Made by a program: the position numbers and the translations under genes
In this document: positions 1 through 8,127 of the stretch, piece by piece
How positions within the stretch are numbered: the first letter of the stretch is position 1
Layout of the letters: every line of letters starts with the position of its first letter
Notes under the pieces: model-generated
The model's database searches: none
What the model saw: the letters and a program-made list of their open reading frames with translations, nothing else
Told to the model about the DNA's origin: nothing
NCBI RefSeq assembly: GCF_000340905.1
Contig: NC_020284.1
Span: 434,001 to 498,000 of the forward strand
DNA: 64,000 nucleotides
Origin: Candidatus Kinetoplastibacterium galatii TCC219
GTDB taxonomy: Bacteria > Pseudomonadota > Gammaproteobacteria > Burkholderiales > Burkholderiaceae_B
Direction of reading: 5' to 3'

Positions 1-66
1 AGAAACAATACGGCCTAAATCCACTAAATCACTAGGAGTATTAAGAGACTCTGAGTAATTAGGCAC
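1..66 (-). CDS. rimM: Ribosome maturation factor RimM, N-terminal fragment (cut by window start)
   Basis: The minus strand downstream of rpsP opens with GTG at 66-64 and reads [20 protein letters not shown] with no stop before the window edge. The stretch [10 protein letters not shown] resembles the conserved RimM beginning (small-subunit assembly factor that binds S19). The GTG overlaps the rpsP stop codon (GTGCCTAA), as expected for the usual rpsP-rimM pair. Only about 22 codons are visible, so the call rests on this short match plus position. trmD and rplS, which usually follow, cannot be seen here; rplS sits alone at 25552-25920. Confidence 0.72.
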   Translation of the reverse strand, partial: MPNYSESLNTPSDLVDLGRIVS

Positions 67-316
67 AATTTATATTCTTTGAATATTCTGAAACTAATCT
101 TTCAACAACCGGAGATAGACAAGCGCCATTATTTTTCCAAAATTCTACTCTGTCTAACGACACCTTCAATTTATTCTCTATCGAAGAACTGACTGGATTA
201 TAGAAACCTAAACGTTCTATAAATCTTCCATCACGACGATTTCTAGAATCTGTAACAACCAGACTATAAAAAGGTCTCTTCTTTGAACCACCACGAGCTA
301 AACGAATAATAACCAT
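59..316 (-). CDS. rpsP: 30S ribosomal protein S16
   Basis: An 85-residue protein of normal S16 length. It begins [20 protein letters not shown], the S16 signature, followed by [19 protein letters not shown], which contacts 16S rRNA in the body of the 30S subunit. It is the first gene of the rpsP-rimM pair, and its stop overlaps the rimM GTG start. The 76-base gap upstream separates it from the TusA-family gene on the same strand, so the two may or may not share a transcript. Confidence 0.97.
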   Translation of the reverse strand: MVIIRLARGGSKKRPFYSLVVTDSRNRRDGRFIERLGFYNPVSSSIENKLKVSLDRVEFWKNNGACLSPVVERLVSEYSKNINCA

Positions 317-392
317 AATAATTCCAAAATTTAATAAATTATAAAACCTTTAATTCTACCAGTAATTCAGTATAAATTACAAAAAATAAAAA

Positions 393-677
393 TCAACGCC
401 TTCTAATATAGATTACTGTATACTCTAATCCGTTCTCTTTATATTTTTCTTTCAAAACTATAGAATTACCAGTTTGCTTAGCAAAAATTATAAAATCATT
501 TAATGAATCAACATTAGAGGAAATGGTAATACGCAAAATTTTACCACTATCCATTTTAGATAATGCTTTTTTCGTATTTAATATAGGAATTGGGCATGAT
601 AATTTGGTAACATCCAAAATATCATCATAATAATGCATATCATCATTACTATTTTTATCGAATTTTTCCTTTTCCAT
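393..677 (-). CDS. tusA: TusA/SirA-family sulfur carrier protein
   Basis: The core LSCPIPILNTKKALSKM holds the CPxP motif of TusA-family proteins, whose cysteine carries persulfide sulfur for tRNA thiolation or related sulfur transfer. It is 94 residues, slightly longer than typical TusA, because of a polar leader of about 20 residues; an internal Met at residue 14 (MHYYDD) is an alternative start. It begins 7 bases after the alaS stop on the same strand, suggesting co-transcription. The family is clear; the exact role (TusA proper or another sulfurtransferase) is inferred. Confidence 0.85.
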   Translation of the reverse strand: MEKEKFDKNSNDDMHYYDDILDVTKLSCPIPILNTKKALSKMDSGKILRITISSNVDSLNDFIIFAKQTGNSIVLKEKYKENGLEYTVIYIRRR

Positions 678-684
678 AAAAGAC

Positions 685-3306
685 CTAAATTTTTTCTTTT
701 ATAAAATCAAATATATTATCTAATATGTGCTGAAGTCTAACATCATTATTACCACTGCCAGTAGCCATATTTTGACGTCCACCACCTTTACCATTAGTTT
801 TAGCCAATACTAAATTTATAAGATCTTTAGCACTTACCAAATTTGTAATAATGTTTGAAACACCACAAACAACATTGATCTTATCATTTGGTAAAACAGC
901 AACTAATAAGACTATAGTTTTTTGAAAGCGAGATTTCATTGAATCTACTATATTACATAAAATACTGTATTCCATATCATAAACTATTGACACTAACACA
1001 CTAACATCTTTTATCAATTTAATAGTATCTATAACAAAATTATCAACAATAACATTAGCTATATTTTTCTCTAATAAGGAGATTTTCTTCTCTAGATTTT
1101 TAATATAATTAATCTGGTTATCTACTTTCGTTACTATATTAGATGTATTTGTATTTAAAGAAGAAGATAGTCTTAAAAATATATCTTGTTGAGACTGAAT
1201 GAGCTTAATGGTATTGTTCCCAGTAACTGCATCTATTCTTCTTATTCCAGAAGAAACGCTACTTTCAGAAATTATTTTTAAAAAACCTATATCTCCAGTT
1301 CTATTTACATGTGTCCCGCAACATAGTTCCAAAGATGAACCTATATTTACAACTCTGACGCTATTTTCATATTTCTCACTAAACATAGCGACGGCACCAC
1401 TATTTATAGCATCATGATAGTCCATATTCCTTATATTTACTACACTATTAGCTAATATTTCCTCATTAGAAATTTTTTCTATTTCTTTTATTTGATCAAA
1501 ACTAACCGGAAAATCATGAGCAAAATCAAAACGAATTCTCTCGGAATCAACTAAAGATCCTTTCTGTACTGCATGCGTACCCAAAACATTACGTAAAGCT
1601 TTATGCATAATGTGTGTTGCAGAATGATTTCTTGAAATATTTTTACGATTCTCTATGTCTATAGAAGCTCTTAGGATATCTCCTACTCTAATAAAACCTG
1701 ACTCCAAATACCCATGATGTATAAAAACATTAGAATGCAAAGTAGTATTATTAACATAAAAATTAGAAGTGTCACTAATTAAAAACCCTTTGTCCCCGAC
1801 CTGACCTCCGGATTCAGCATAAAAAGGAGTTCTGTCTAAGATAATGTCAGCACTATCCTCTATTCCTATACTGTTTACAAATTTACCTTTAATATAGATA
1901 GCGACCACCTTAGCTGACAAATCAAAAATTTTATACCCGTCAAAAATTGTAGCAGGACCATAATAATTTATTGAATTATTTAGATTCTTGAATTTACCAG
2001 CCAATCTAGCTAGATCTCTTTGCTTAGACATTGCTATTTCAAAAGAATCTATGTCTACACTAATACCATGTTCTCGACAAACATCTGCTGTTAAATCTGC
2101 TGGGAAACCATATGTATCATATAGATTAAATAAAATCTCACCGCTAAGCACATCTCCGGACTTCATATGATTTAGATTATTATTTAAAATCCTCATGCCA
2201 TTTGATAATGTCTCTATAAACCTCTCTTCTTCCTGTTTTAATACACGAACTATTAATTCAGAACCTGCTATTATTTCCGGATAAGCATCACCCATTTCTT
2301 TTATCAAATCAGGAATTAATTTGTAAAGAAAAACTTTGTTTTTTCCTAATTTGTAAGCATGCCTTAAGGCTCTTCTGATTATGCGTCTCAGAACATAACC
2401 ACGACCATCATTAGCTGGTAGAACACCATCAACTATAAGAAAAGCGGTAGCTCTAATGTGATCAGCTATAACTTTTAATGAACTGTTAGAAAAATCATTA
2501 ATATTTATTAGGTTAGCAGAAGATTTAATTAGGTTTTTAAAAAGATCTATATCATAGTTAGAGTGCACACTTTGCAAAACAGCAGCGATTCTTTCCAGTC
2601 CCATTCCGGTATCGATACATGGCGTAGTTAAACGAGTAATATTACCATTGCTATCGATATAAAATTGCATAAAAACTAAATTCCATATCTCAACGTACCT
2701 ATCGCCATCAGCATTATCAGATCCTGGAGGTCCTCCGTATACATCAGGTCCATGATCATAGAATATTTCTGAGCAAGGTCCACACGGACCAACATCAGCC
2801 ATCTGCCAAAAATTATCAGAGGCATATTTAGATCCTTTGTTATCACCTATTTTTATAATTAAATCCGGATTTAATCCAATTTCTTTATTCCAAATTTCAT
2901 AAGCTTCATCATCATCATAATATACTGTTACAAGCAGCTTATCTTTCGGTATGTTATAAACTGTAGTTAATAACTCCCATGCATAATGTATAGCTTCTCT
3001 CTTAAAATACTCTCCGAAACTAAAATTACCCAACATTTCAAAAAATGTATGGTGCCTAGCAGTATAACCAACGTTCTCTAGATCATTATGCTTTCCTCCA
3101 GCTCTAAAACAACGCTGAGCTGTAACAACACTTTTATAATTACTAATCTCATTTCCAGTAAAAATATCTTTAAACTGAACCATACCTGAATTTGTAAATA
3201 ACAAAGTTGGATCATTTGTTGGAACAAGAGAAGAAGAAGGTAGTATAGTATGACCTTTCGACTCAAAGAATTTCAAAAACTTAATACGTATATCTGATGT
3301 TTTCAT
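685..3306 (-). CDS. alaS: Alanine--tRNA ligase
   Basis: A full-length 873-residue enzyme that charges tRNA-Ala in the cytoplasm. It shows the class II catalytic domain (ARHHTFFEMLGNFSFGEY near residue 80), the editing-domain zinc motif NHSATHIMHKAL around residue 560 and CCGTH about 100 residues later, and a C-terminal C-Ala domain with the glycine-rich stretch KGGGRQNMATGSG near the end. No key residue looks missing. An A+T-rich 11-bp inverted repeat lies about 50 bases upstream of the start (3357-3387); a leader role is possible but unproven. Confidence 0.97.
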   Translation of the reverse strand: MKTSDIRIKFLKFFESKGHTILPSSSLVPTNDPTLLFTNSGMVQFKDIFTGNEISNYKSVVTAQRCFRAGGKHNDLENVGYTARHHTFFEMLGNFSFGEYFKREAIHYAWELLTTVYNIPKDKLLVTVYYDDDEAYEIWNKEIGLNPDLIIKIGDNKGSKYASDNFWQMADVGPCGPCSEIFYDHGPDVYGGPPGSDNADGDRYVEIWNLVFMQFYIDSNGNITRLTTPCIDTGMGLERIAAVLQSVHSNYDIDLFKNLIKSSANLININDFSNSSLKVIADHIRATAFLIVDGVLPANDGRGYVLRRIIRRALRHAYKLGKNKVFLYKLIPDLIKEMGDAYPEIIAGSELIVRVLKQEEERFIETLSNGMRILNNNLNHMKSGDVLSGEILFNLYDTYGFPADLTADVCREHGISVDIDSFEIAMSKQRDLARLAGKFKNLNNSINYYGPATIFDGYKIFDLSAKVVAIYIKGKFVNSIGIEDSADIILDRTPFYAESGGQVGDKGFLISDTSNFYVNNTTLHSNVFIHHGYLESGFIRVGDILRASIDIENRKNISRNHSATHIMHKALRNVLGTHAVQKGSLVDSERIRFDFAHDFPVSFDQIKEIEKISNEEILANSVVNIRNMDYHDAINSGAVAMFSEKYENSVRVVNIGSSLELCCGTHVNRTGDIGFLKIISESSVSSGIRRIDAVTGNNTIKLIQSQQDIFLRLSSSLNTNTSNIVTKVDNQINYIKNLEKKISLLEKNIANVIVDNFVIDTIKLIKDVSVLVSIVYDMEYSILCNIVDSMKSRFQKTIVLLVAVLPNDKINVVCGVSNIITNLVSAKDLINLVLAKTNGKGGGRQNMATGSGNNDVRLQHILDNIFDFIKEKI

Positions 3307-3663
3307 TAAAAGACTAGCTAAATAAAGAAGTTAAATTTAAAGAGCCAAGTCATTAATTTTGTTTAAATGAAAATACTTTAAACAAAAACTAAATTATTAG
3401 CAAAATTACTGTAGTTATACTAGAAACATATAACTTCTTAGGGCAAAACATAACTGTAAAAAATCAATAATCTAGATTAAATATAATACTAGAAAATAAA
3501 AAAGCCATAAATAAACACATTAACTAATTATTTAATTGTAAAAATAACTATTTAGTACCAACAATACAGAATAAACAGAATTAAAGTAATATTTACCACT
3601 CCATAATTATTTTTTATAATAAATAAAACAGTAAATTTCTACAAAATTAATAAAATTAGTAAT
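3307..3663. other. Gene-free A+T-rich spacer between alaS and the 2Fe-2S reductase gene
   Basis: About 357 bases without a plausible coding frame. Both flanking genes are on the minus strand, so it is downstream of the reductase gene and upstream of alaS. The only structure I can pick out is the 11-bp inverted repeat at 3357-3387. No rRNA- or tRNA-like G+C-rich block is present. Confidence 0.6.
3357..3387 (-). repeat. Perfect 11-bp inverted repeat in the alaS upstream region
   Basis: TTTTGTTTAAA at 3357-3367 and TTTAAACAAAA at 3377-3387 are exact reverse complements around a 9-base loop. Neither strand has a convincing U-tract after it, so it does not look like an intrinsic terminator. It sits roughly 50-80 bases before the alaS start. 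An operator or leader hairpin is possible; in such A+T-rich DNA chance is also possible. Confidence 0.4.
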
Positions 3664-4662
3664 CTATGTATAAAAAGGATCAGCAAAAAAATTAGAATCT
3701 ATTAAATTGCACCGTGAAATAAAATTTACCCTGGCAAACTCAACTATATCTGGAGATCCACTTGCATATACCTCATATTCTATCATATCAGGTATTTCTT
3801 CCATAATCACATCATGAACATTACCAATTTTACCATTCCAAGTACCACTTATCAAAAAACTATTCGAAATAACTGGAGTATAGTGAAAATTAGGTATTAA
3901 CTGAATCCAGTTACTCACGAGATCATTCATATATATATCCTTAATATTTCTTACGCACCAATATAAATATATTGGCCTCCATTTTTTAAAATTTAATATA
4001 TATTCAATCATAGATTTAATTGGCGCGAAACCAGTTCCAGCAGCCAAAAATATAATTGGATTACTGCTATTTTTCCTTAGGGTAAAATCACCAAATGGTC
4101 CTTCTAGATTTATAAGATCATTTACATGAAATAGAACTTTAGAATTATATCCAAATAATTTATCGGTAAAATAACCACCAGGTAAATGACGAATATGGAA
4201 ATTTACAGTGTTGTTTATACGTGGAGAATTTGCTATTGAATAACTTCTTCTAATATTGTTATCAAAAACCATGTCTACATACTGCCCTTCTTGGAAAATA
4301 AAAGGGCTCTTACTTAACAACTTAATATCCAAAGAAATAATGTCATCTGCTACTTTTTCTATTGATATAATTTTTCCTTTGTGTTTTTGCGAATGGTTAA
4401 CTGCATTACACTCTATAACTATGTTAGACAATGGATACGTTCTACAAGCAAGTATATTACCCTGTTCATCAGGAACCTTTGTTAAACAATTTTTTATTTC
4501 AAAAGAACCTGATAAAACTTTACATTTACATCTATTACAGTTACCAATTTTACAACCATGTGGAATATATACCCCAGATTCTATTGCTGACTCCAATATA
4601 GATTTATCAGCTTTTGCAATAAATTTTTCATTATTTGGTTTTACAATAATACTAAAACTCAT
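3664..4662 (-). CDS. 2Fe-2S ferredoxin/FAD/NAD(P) oxidoreductase (CDP-6-deoxy-glucoseen reductase-like)
   Basis: A 332-residue one-component reductase. Residues 1-90 form a plant-type ferredoxin domain with cluster cysteines in C-x4-C-x2-C (HGCKIGNCNRCKC) and a later ILACRTYP cysteine. A ferredoxin-NADP reductase module follows with FAD motif RRSYSIANSP near residue 140 and nucleotide motif LAAGTGFAPIKSM near residue 207. The family is often annotated CDP-6-deoxy-delta-3,4-glucoseen reductase, but no deoxysugar genes are nearby, so a general electron-transfer role is more likely. The usual C-G-[SP] motif near the C-terminus reads YASGSP, with Ser in place of Cys. GGGGAG lies just before the ATG. 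Confidence 0.85.
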   Translation of the reverse strand: MSFSIIVKPNNEKFIAKADKSILESAIESGVYIPHGCKIGNCNRCKCKVLSGSFEIKNCLTKVPDEQGNILACRTYPLSNIVIECNAVNHSQKHKGKIISIEKVADDIISLDIKLLSKSPFIFQEGQYVDMVFDNNIRRSYSIANSPRINNTVNFHIRHLPGGYFTDKLFGYNSKVLFHVNDLINLEGPFGDFTLRKNSSNPIIFLAAGTGFAPIKSMIEYILNFKKWRPIYLYWCVRNIKDIYMNDLVSNWIQLIPNFHYTPVISNSFLISGTWNGKIGNVHDVIMEEIPDMIEYEVYASGSPDIVEFARVNFISRCNLIDSNFFADPFYT

Positions 4663-5301
4663 GACTCCCCTATTTAAATTTATTTAATGTTATTAAAAAT
4701 AGGATGTATTTTCATAGAGCACGAAGAATTAGCATTCGATCATCAAGATTTGATTTTTATTAAAATCTTCAATAAAAACAATCTGCTCTGTGAATTACAT
4801 TCAAAACTTATATTGTATAAATAACATTTCTTTCATATTAATTACCAAGATAATTTGTAAAAAACCAACATTTAATCAAAACTATCTTAATGGTTTTTTG
4901 TAAAATTAAGTAGAATATTTCAATAAAATTAATTTTTTAGAAAAATTATCATGTATAAGAAAACCTAATAATTAATTAGCAATTGGCGGTATTTTGTAAT
5001 TGCACATACAAAATTGGTTGGCAAAAATAAAGAAATGCTGAGCTAAAAATACATAATTTCGTATTAAATAACAAATATTGAAAAATTATAATCATTATTG
5101 ACTCCGAATGAATTACTGATAAACTCGATTAAGTATTAGTCGCAACTACAAAATATACGACTCTCATGATTATGTTATGTCGTTTTCACATCACTTGTTA
5201 AATCAACCATTTAATGACCATGCTGGATGAAATTTTTTCTAATATTTAGAAAAATAACATTTATAGTTCATGATCATATGTAATCAAAAATAATAATCGC
5301 A
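4663..5301. other. Long gene-free divergent region upstream of rho, with several hairpins
   Basis: About 639 bases between the minus-strand reductase gene and the plus-strand rho, with no believable coding frame. It must hold the promoters of both genes. Inverted repeats seen: CATAGAGCA 4713-4721 with TGCTCTGTG 4784-4792, enclosing GATTTT/AAAATC at 4752-4767; a 14-bp imperfect pair at 4854-4867 and 4891-4904 ending in TGGTTTTTTG; and an exact 8-bp pair ATTTTGTA/TACAAAAT at 4991-4998 and 5007-5014. This could be a structured rho leader or a small RNA with its terminator. trxA, which often precedes rho in related bacteria, is absent. Confidence 0.5.
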
Positions 5302-6558
5302 ATGCATCTAAACGAACTAAAGACGCTACATGTTTCACAATTGCTAGAAATAGCTTTGAGCTTAGAAATAGATAATGCTAACCGCTTACGCAAACAGGAA
5401 TTAATGTTTGCAATAATGAAAAAACGAGCAAAACAAGGAGAACAAATTTTTGGTGATGGTGTACTAGAAGTCTTGCCAGATGGATTTGGATTTCTGAGAT
5501 CACCTGAAACATCTTATCTAGCTAGCACTGATGATATATACATGTCTCCATCTCAAATAAGAAGAATAAATCTACATACAGGAGATTCAATAGAAGGAGA
5601 AGTTCGTACACCAAAAGATGGAGAGAGATACTTTGCATTAGTGAAAGTTGATAAAGTAAATGGCGTGGCTCCTGAATTACTTAAACATAGAATCATGTTT
5701 GAGGATTTGACCCCTCTACATCCTTGCCAACATATGCGCCTAGAGAGAGATATTAAAAGCGAAGAAAACCTCACTGGTAGGATACTAGATGTATTTTCTC
5801 CAATAGGTAAAGGACAGAGAGGTTTAATAGTTGCAAGTCCAAAATCAGGAAAAACTATAATGATGCAACATATAGCTCACGCTATTGCATCTAATTTCCC
5901 AGATGCTGTGTTAATAGCATTATTAGTGGACGAAAGACCTGAAGAAGTCACGGAAATGAGACGTACTGTTAAGGGAGAAGTAGTAGCCTCAACATTTGAT
6001 GAGCCAGCGACAAGACATGTACAAGTTGCTGAAATGGTCATAGAAAAAGCAAAAAGATTAGTCGAAATGAAGAAAGATGTAGTTATTATTCTTGACTCTA
6101 TAACAAGATTAGCAAGGGCATATAACACTGTTGTTCCATCTTCTGGGAAAGTTTTAACTGGAGGTGTAGATGCCAATGCCTTGCAACGTCCTAAAAGATT
6201 TTTTGGAGCTGCTAGAAATATAGAAGAAGGAGGATCACTTACTATTTTGGGAACTGCTCTTATAGAAACAGGTAGTAGAATGGATGAAGTTATCTACGAG
6301 GAATTTAAAGGAACAGGTAATTCGGAAATACATTTAGAAAGACGTATAGCAGAAAAACGTGTATATCCTGCTATAAATTTAAATAAATCAGGAACGAGAA
6401 GAGAAGAATTATTAATTAAACCTGATATTTTACAAAAAGTTTGGGTTTTAAGAAAATTTATTCATGATATGGATGAAATAGAATCTATGGAGTTTATACT
6501 CGATAAAATGCGTAATACAAAGAATAATAACGACTTTTTTGAAATGATGAAAAAGTAA
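5302..6558 (+). CDS. rho: Transcription termination factor Rho
   Basis: A full-length 418-residue Rho, the hexameric RNA-dependent ATPase that ends transcription. An N-terminal helical domain is followed by the RNA-binding fold ([17 protein letters not shown] near residue 52), the Walker A loop [15 protein letters not shown] near residue 175, Walker [17 protein letters not shown] near residue 260, and the Q-loop [18 protein letters not shown] near residue 285. The start MHLNEL agrees with the family beginning, though no strong ribosome-binding site precedes it. The long leader suggests post-transcriptional control, as rho is autoregulated in other bacteria (known, not shown here). Confidence 0.97.
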   Translation: MHLNELKTLHVSQLLEIALSLEIDNANRLRKQELMFAIMKKRAKQGEQIFGDGVLEVLPDGFGFLRSPETSYLASTDDIYMSPSQIRRINLHTGDSIEGEVRTPKDGERYFALVKVDKVNGVAPELLKHRIMFEDLTPLHPCQHMRLERDIKSEENLTGRILDVFSPIGKGQRGLIVASPKSGKTIMMQHIAHAIASNFPDAVLIALLVDERPEEVTEMRRTVKGEVVASTFDEPATRHVQVAEMVIEKAKRLVEMKKDVVIILDSITRLARAYNTVVPSSGKVLTGGVDANALQRPKRFFGAARNIEEGGSLTILGTALIETGSRMDEVIYEEFKGTGNSEIHLERRIAEKRVYPAINLNKSGTRREELLIKPDILQKVWVLRKFIHDMDEIESMEFILDKMRNTKNNNDFFEMMKK

Positions 6559-6612
6559 AAAAATACTACAAATATATAAACTTACAACATAAATATTTTT
6601 GGATAATATTAT

Positions 6613-7290
6613 ATGTCGAATACTACAAAAATATCAGAAAGACCAATTATTAAATTACCTGATAATTCTAAAAAAGTTCTTCTGCACTCATGTTGTGCTC
6701 CATGTTCTTGTGAAGTCATGGAGATAATGACTTCATCATCTATATATTATGAGATATTTTTTTACAATCCAAATATTCATCCAAAAAAAGAATATGAAAT
6801 AAGAAAAATGGAAAATATTAGGTTTGCTGAGAAAAATAATATAAATTTTATAGATGCTGATTATGATACTGATAATTGGTTCAGCAGAGTAAAAGGCTTA
6901 GAAAACTCTCCGGAAAGAGGAGAAAGATGTACTGTTTGTTTTGATATGAGATTTGAAAGAGCAGCTTTATATGCTCATGAAAATGGTTTTGATACTATAA
7001 CAAGTTCTTTGGGAATTTCCAGATGGAAAGATATGAATCAGATTAACTTTTCAGGCATAAGAGCAGCTTCAAGATATGAAAATTTAATCTACTGGACTTA
7101 TAATTGGAGAAAAAAAGGTGGTTCACAAAGAATGATAGAAATCAGCAAGAAAGAAAAATTCTATCAACAAGAGTATTGTGGATGCGTTTACTCTTTAAGA
7201 GATACTAATAAACATAGAATATCTCGCGGATCAGAAAGAATACAAATTGGCACTAAATTTTATGATATGGAAAATCATAAAAAATACTAA
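6613..7290 (+). CDS. queH: Epoxyqueuosine reductase QueH
   Basis: A 225-residue QueH (formerly DUF208) protein that catalyses the last step of queuosine synthesis in the anticodon wobble position of tRNAs. The cysteines expected for its 4Fe-4S cluster and second metal site are present: [10 protein letters not shown] near residue 25, [12 protein letters not shown] near residue 98 and EYCGCVY near residue 190. The start lies 54 bases after rho on the same strand. QueH is unrelated to QueG and replaces it in many bacteria. It converges with the ZIP transporter gene only 6 bases away, with no terminator visible between them. Confidence 0.93.
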   Translation: MSNTTKISERPIIKLPDNSKKVLLHSCCAPCSCEVMEIMTSSSIYYEIFFYNPNIHPKKEYEIRKMENIRFAEKNNINFIDADYDTDNWFSRVKGLENSPERGERCTVCFDMRFERAALYAHENGFDTITSSLGISRWKDMNQINFSGIRAASRYENLIYWTYNWRKKGGSQRMIEISKKEKFYQQEYCGCVYSLRDTNKHRISRGSERIQIGTKFYDMENHKKY

Positions 7291-7296
7291 AAATAC

Positions 7297-8109
7297 TTAT
7301 GCTATACAAATAAAACAATTACATTGACCTAGGTGATTATGACTAAAACTAGTAATTAAGTATGTTATAAAGATTCCGAATATTACAAAAGCTAATTGAG
7401 GAATATGTTCTGTTGGATATTCCTGTTCATGCATTCTCGGTATCAGATCTGATATAGATATGTATATGAAACTGCTAGCAGCCACTATCAAGACATATGG
7501 AGTTATTTGCTGTACATGCTGCAGGATTAAATATCCAAATAAGCCACCTACAGATGAACAGAAACTAGAGGCAAGAATCATGCAAAAAATTCGTTTCCTA
7601 TTGAATCCTGCGTTTCTTAGAACCACAAAATCACACAATTTATGAGGAACTTCATGGGTAATAATAGATAAGGCTGTTAGAATACCTAACAAAGGGGATG
7701 CTATGAAAGAAGCCGCAATTAATACACCATCAGAAAAATTATGTAACGAACTTCCTATCAAAATTATCACGCCACCCTTACCTGCATCATGCCTATCATG
7801 ACCATGCATATGACCATGACCATCACCCTCATAATGATGATTATGTCTAATTAGAGATATTTTTTCTAAAATAAAAAAACATACTATTGACACTAGCATT
7901 GCCAATAACAATTTGTCAGAATGTTCAGGAATATCACTAAACGCCTCCGGCAATAAATGCAAAAAAGATACTGATAAGAAAACTCCTACCGATGAACTAA
8001 CCATATAATGTAAGTACTTTGAAAGTATATTATAGGTTAACCAATTAGCCATGCATACGGCTATCAAACCACTAGAAATTGTAGTTATCAATATATATAT
8101 AATTATCAT
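7297..8109 (-). CDS. ZIP-family divalent metal transporter
   Basis: A 270-residue integral membrane protein with about eight hydrophobic segments. A histidine-rich cytoplasmic-type loop (HNHHYEGDGHGHMHGHDRHD, about residues 89-108) and the motif SLHNFSDGVLIAASF then ITHEVPHKLCDFVVL match transmembrane helices IV and V of ZIP proteins, where His, Asp/Asn and Glu bind zinc or iron. It should import Zn2+ or another divalent ion across the inner membrane. It starts 18 bases after polA ends and reads in the same direction, so co-transcription is possible. Confidence 0.9.
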   Translation of the reverse strand: MIIIYILITTISSGLIAVCMANWLTYNILSKYLHYMVSSSVGVFLSVSFLHLLPEAFSDIPEHSDKLLLAMLVSIVCFFILEKISLIRHNHHYEGDGHGHMHGHDRHDAGKGGVIILIGSSLHNFSDGVLIAASFIASPLLGILTALSIITHEVPHKLCDFVVLRNAGFNRKRIFCMILASSFCSSVGGLFGYLILQHVQQITPYVLIVAASSFIYISISDLIPRMHEQEYPTEHIPQLAFVIFGIFITYLITSFSHNHLGQCNCFICIA

Positions 8110-8127
8110 ACTTAAAATAAATTATGC

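Noticed and set aside
4256..4687. A 143-codon plus-strand open frame opposite the 2Fe-2S reductase gene
   Set aside because: It mirrors the conserved ferredoxin and FAD domains on the other strand and shows no motif of its own.
4663..5301. A decayed trxA upstream of rho
   Set aside because: I looked for remnants of the WCGPC active-site region in this stretch and found none.
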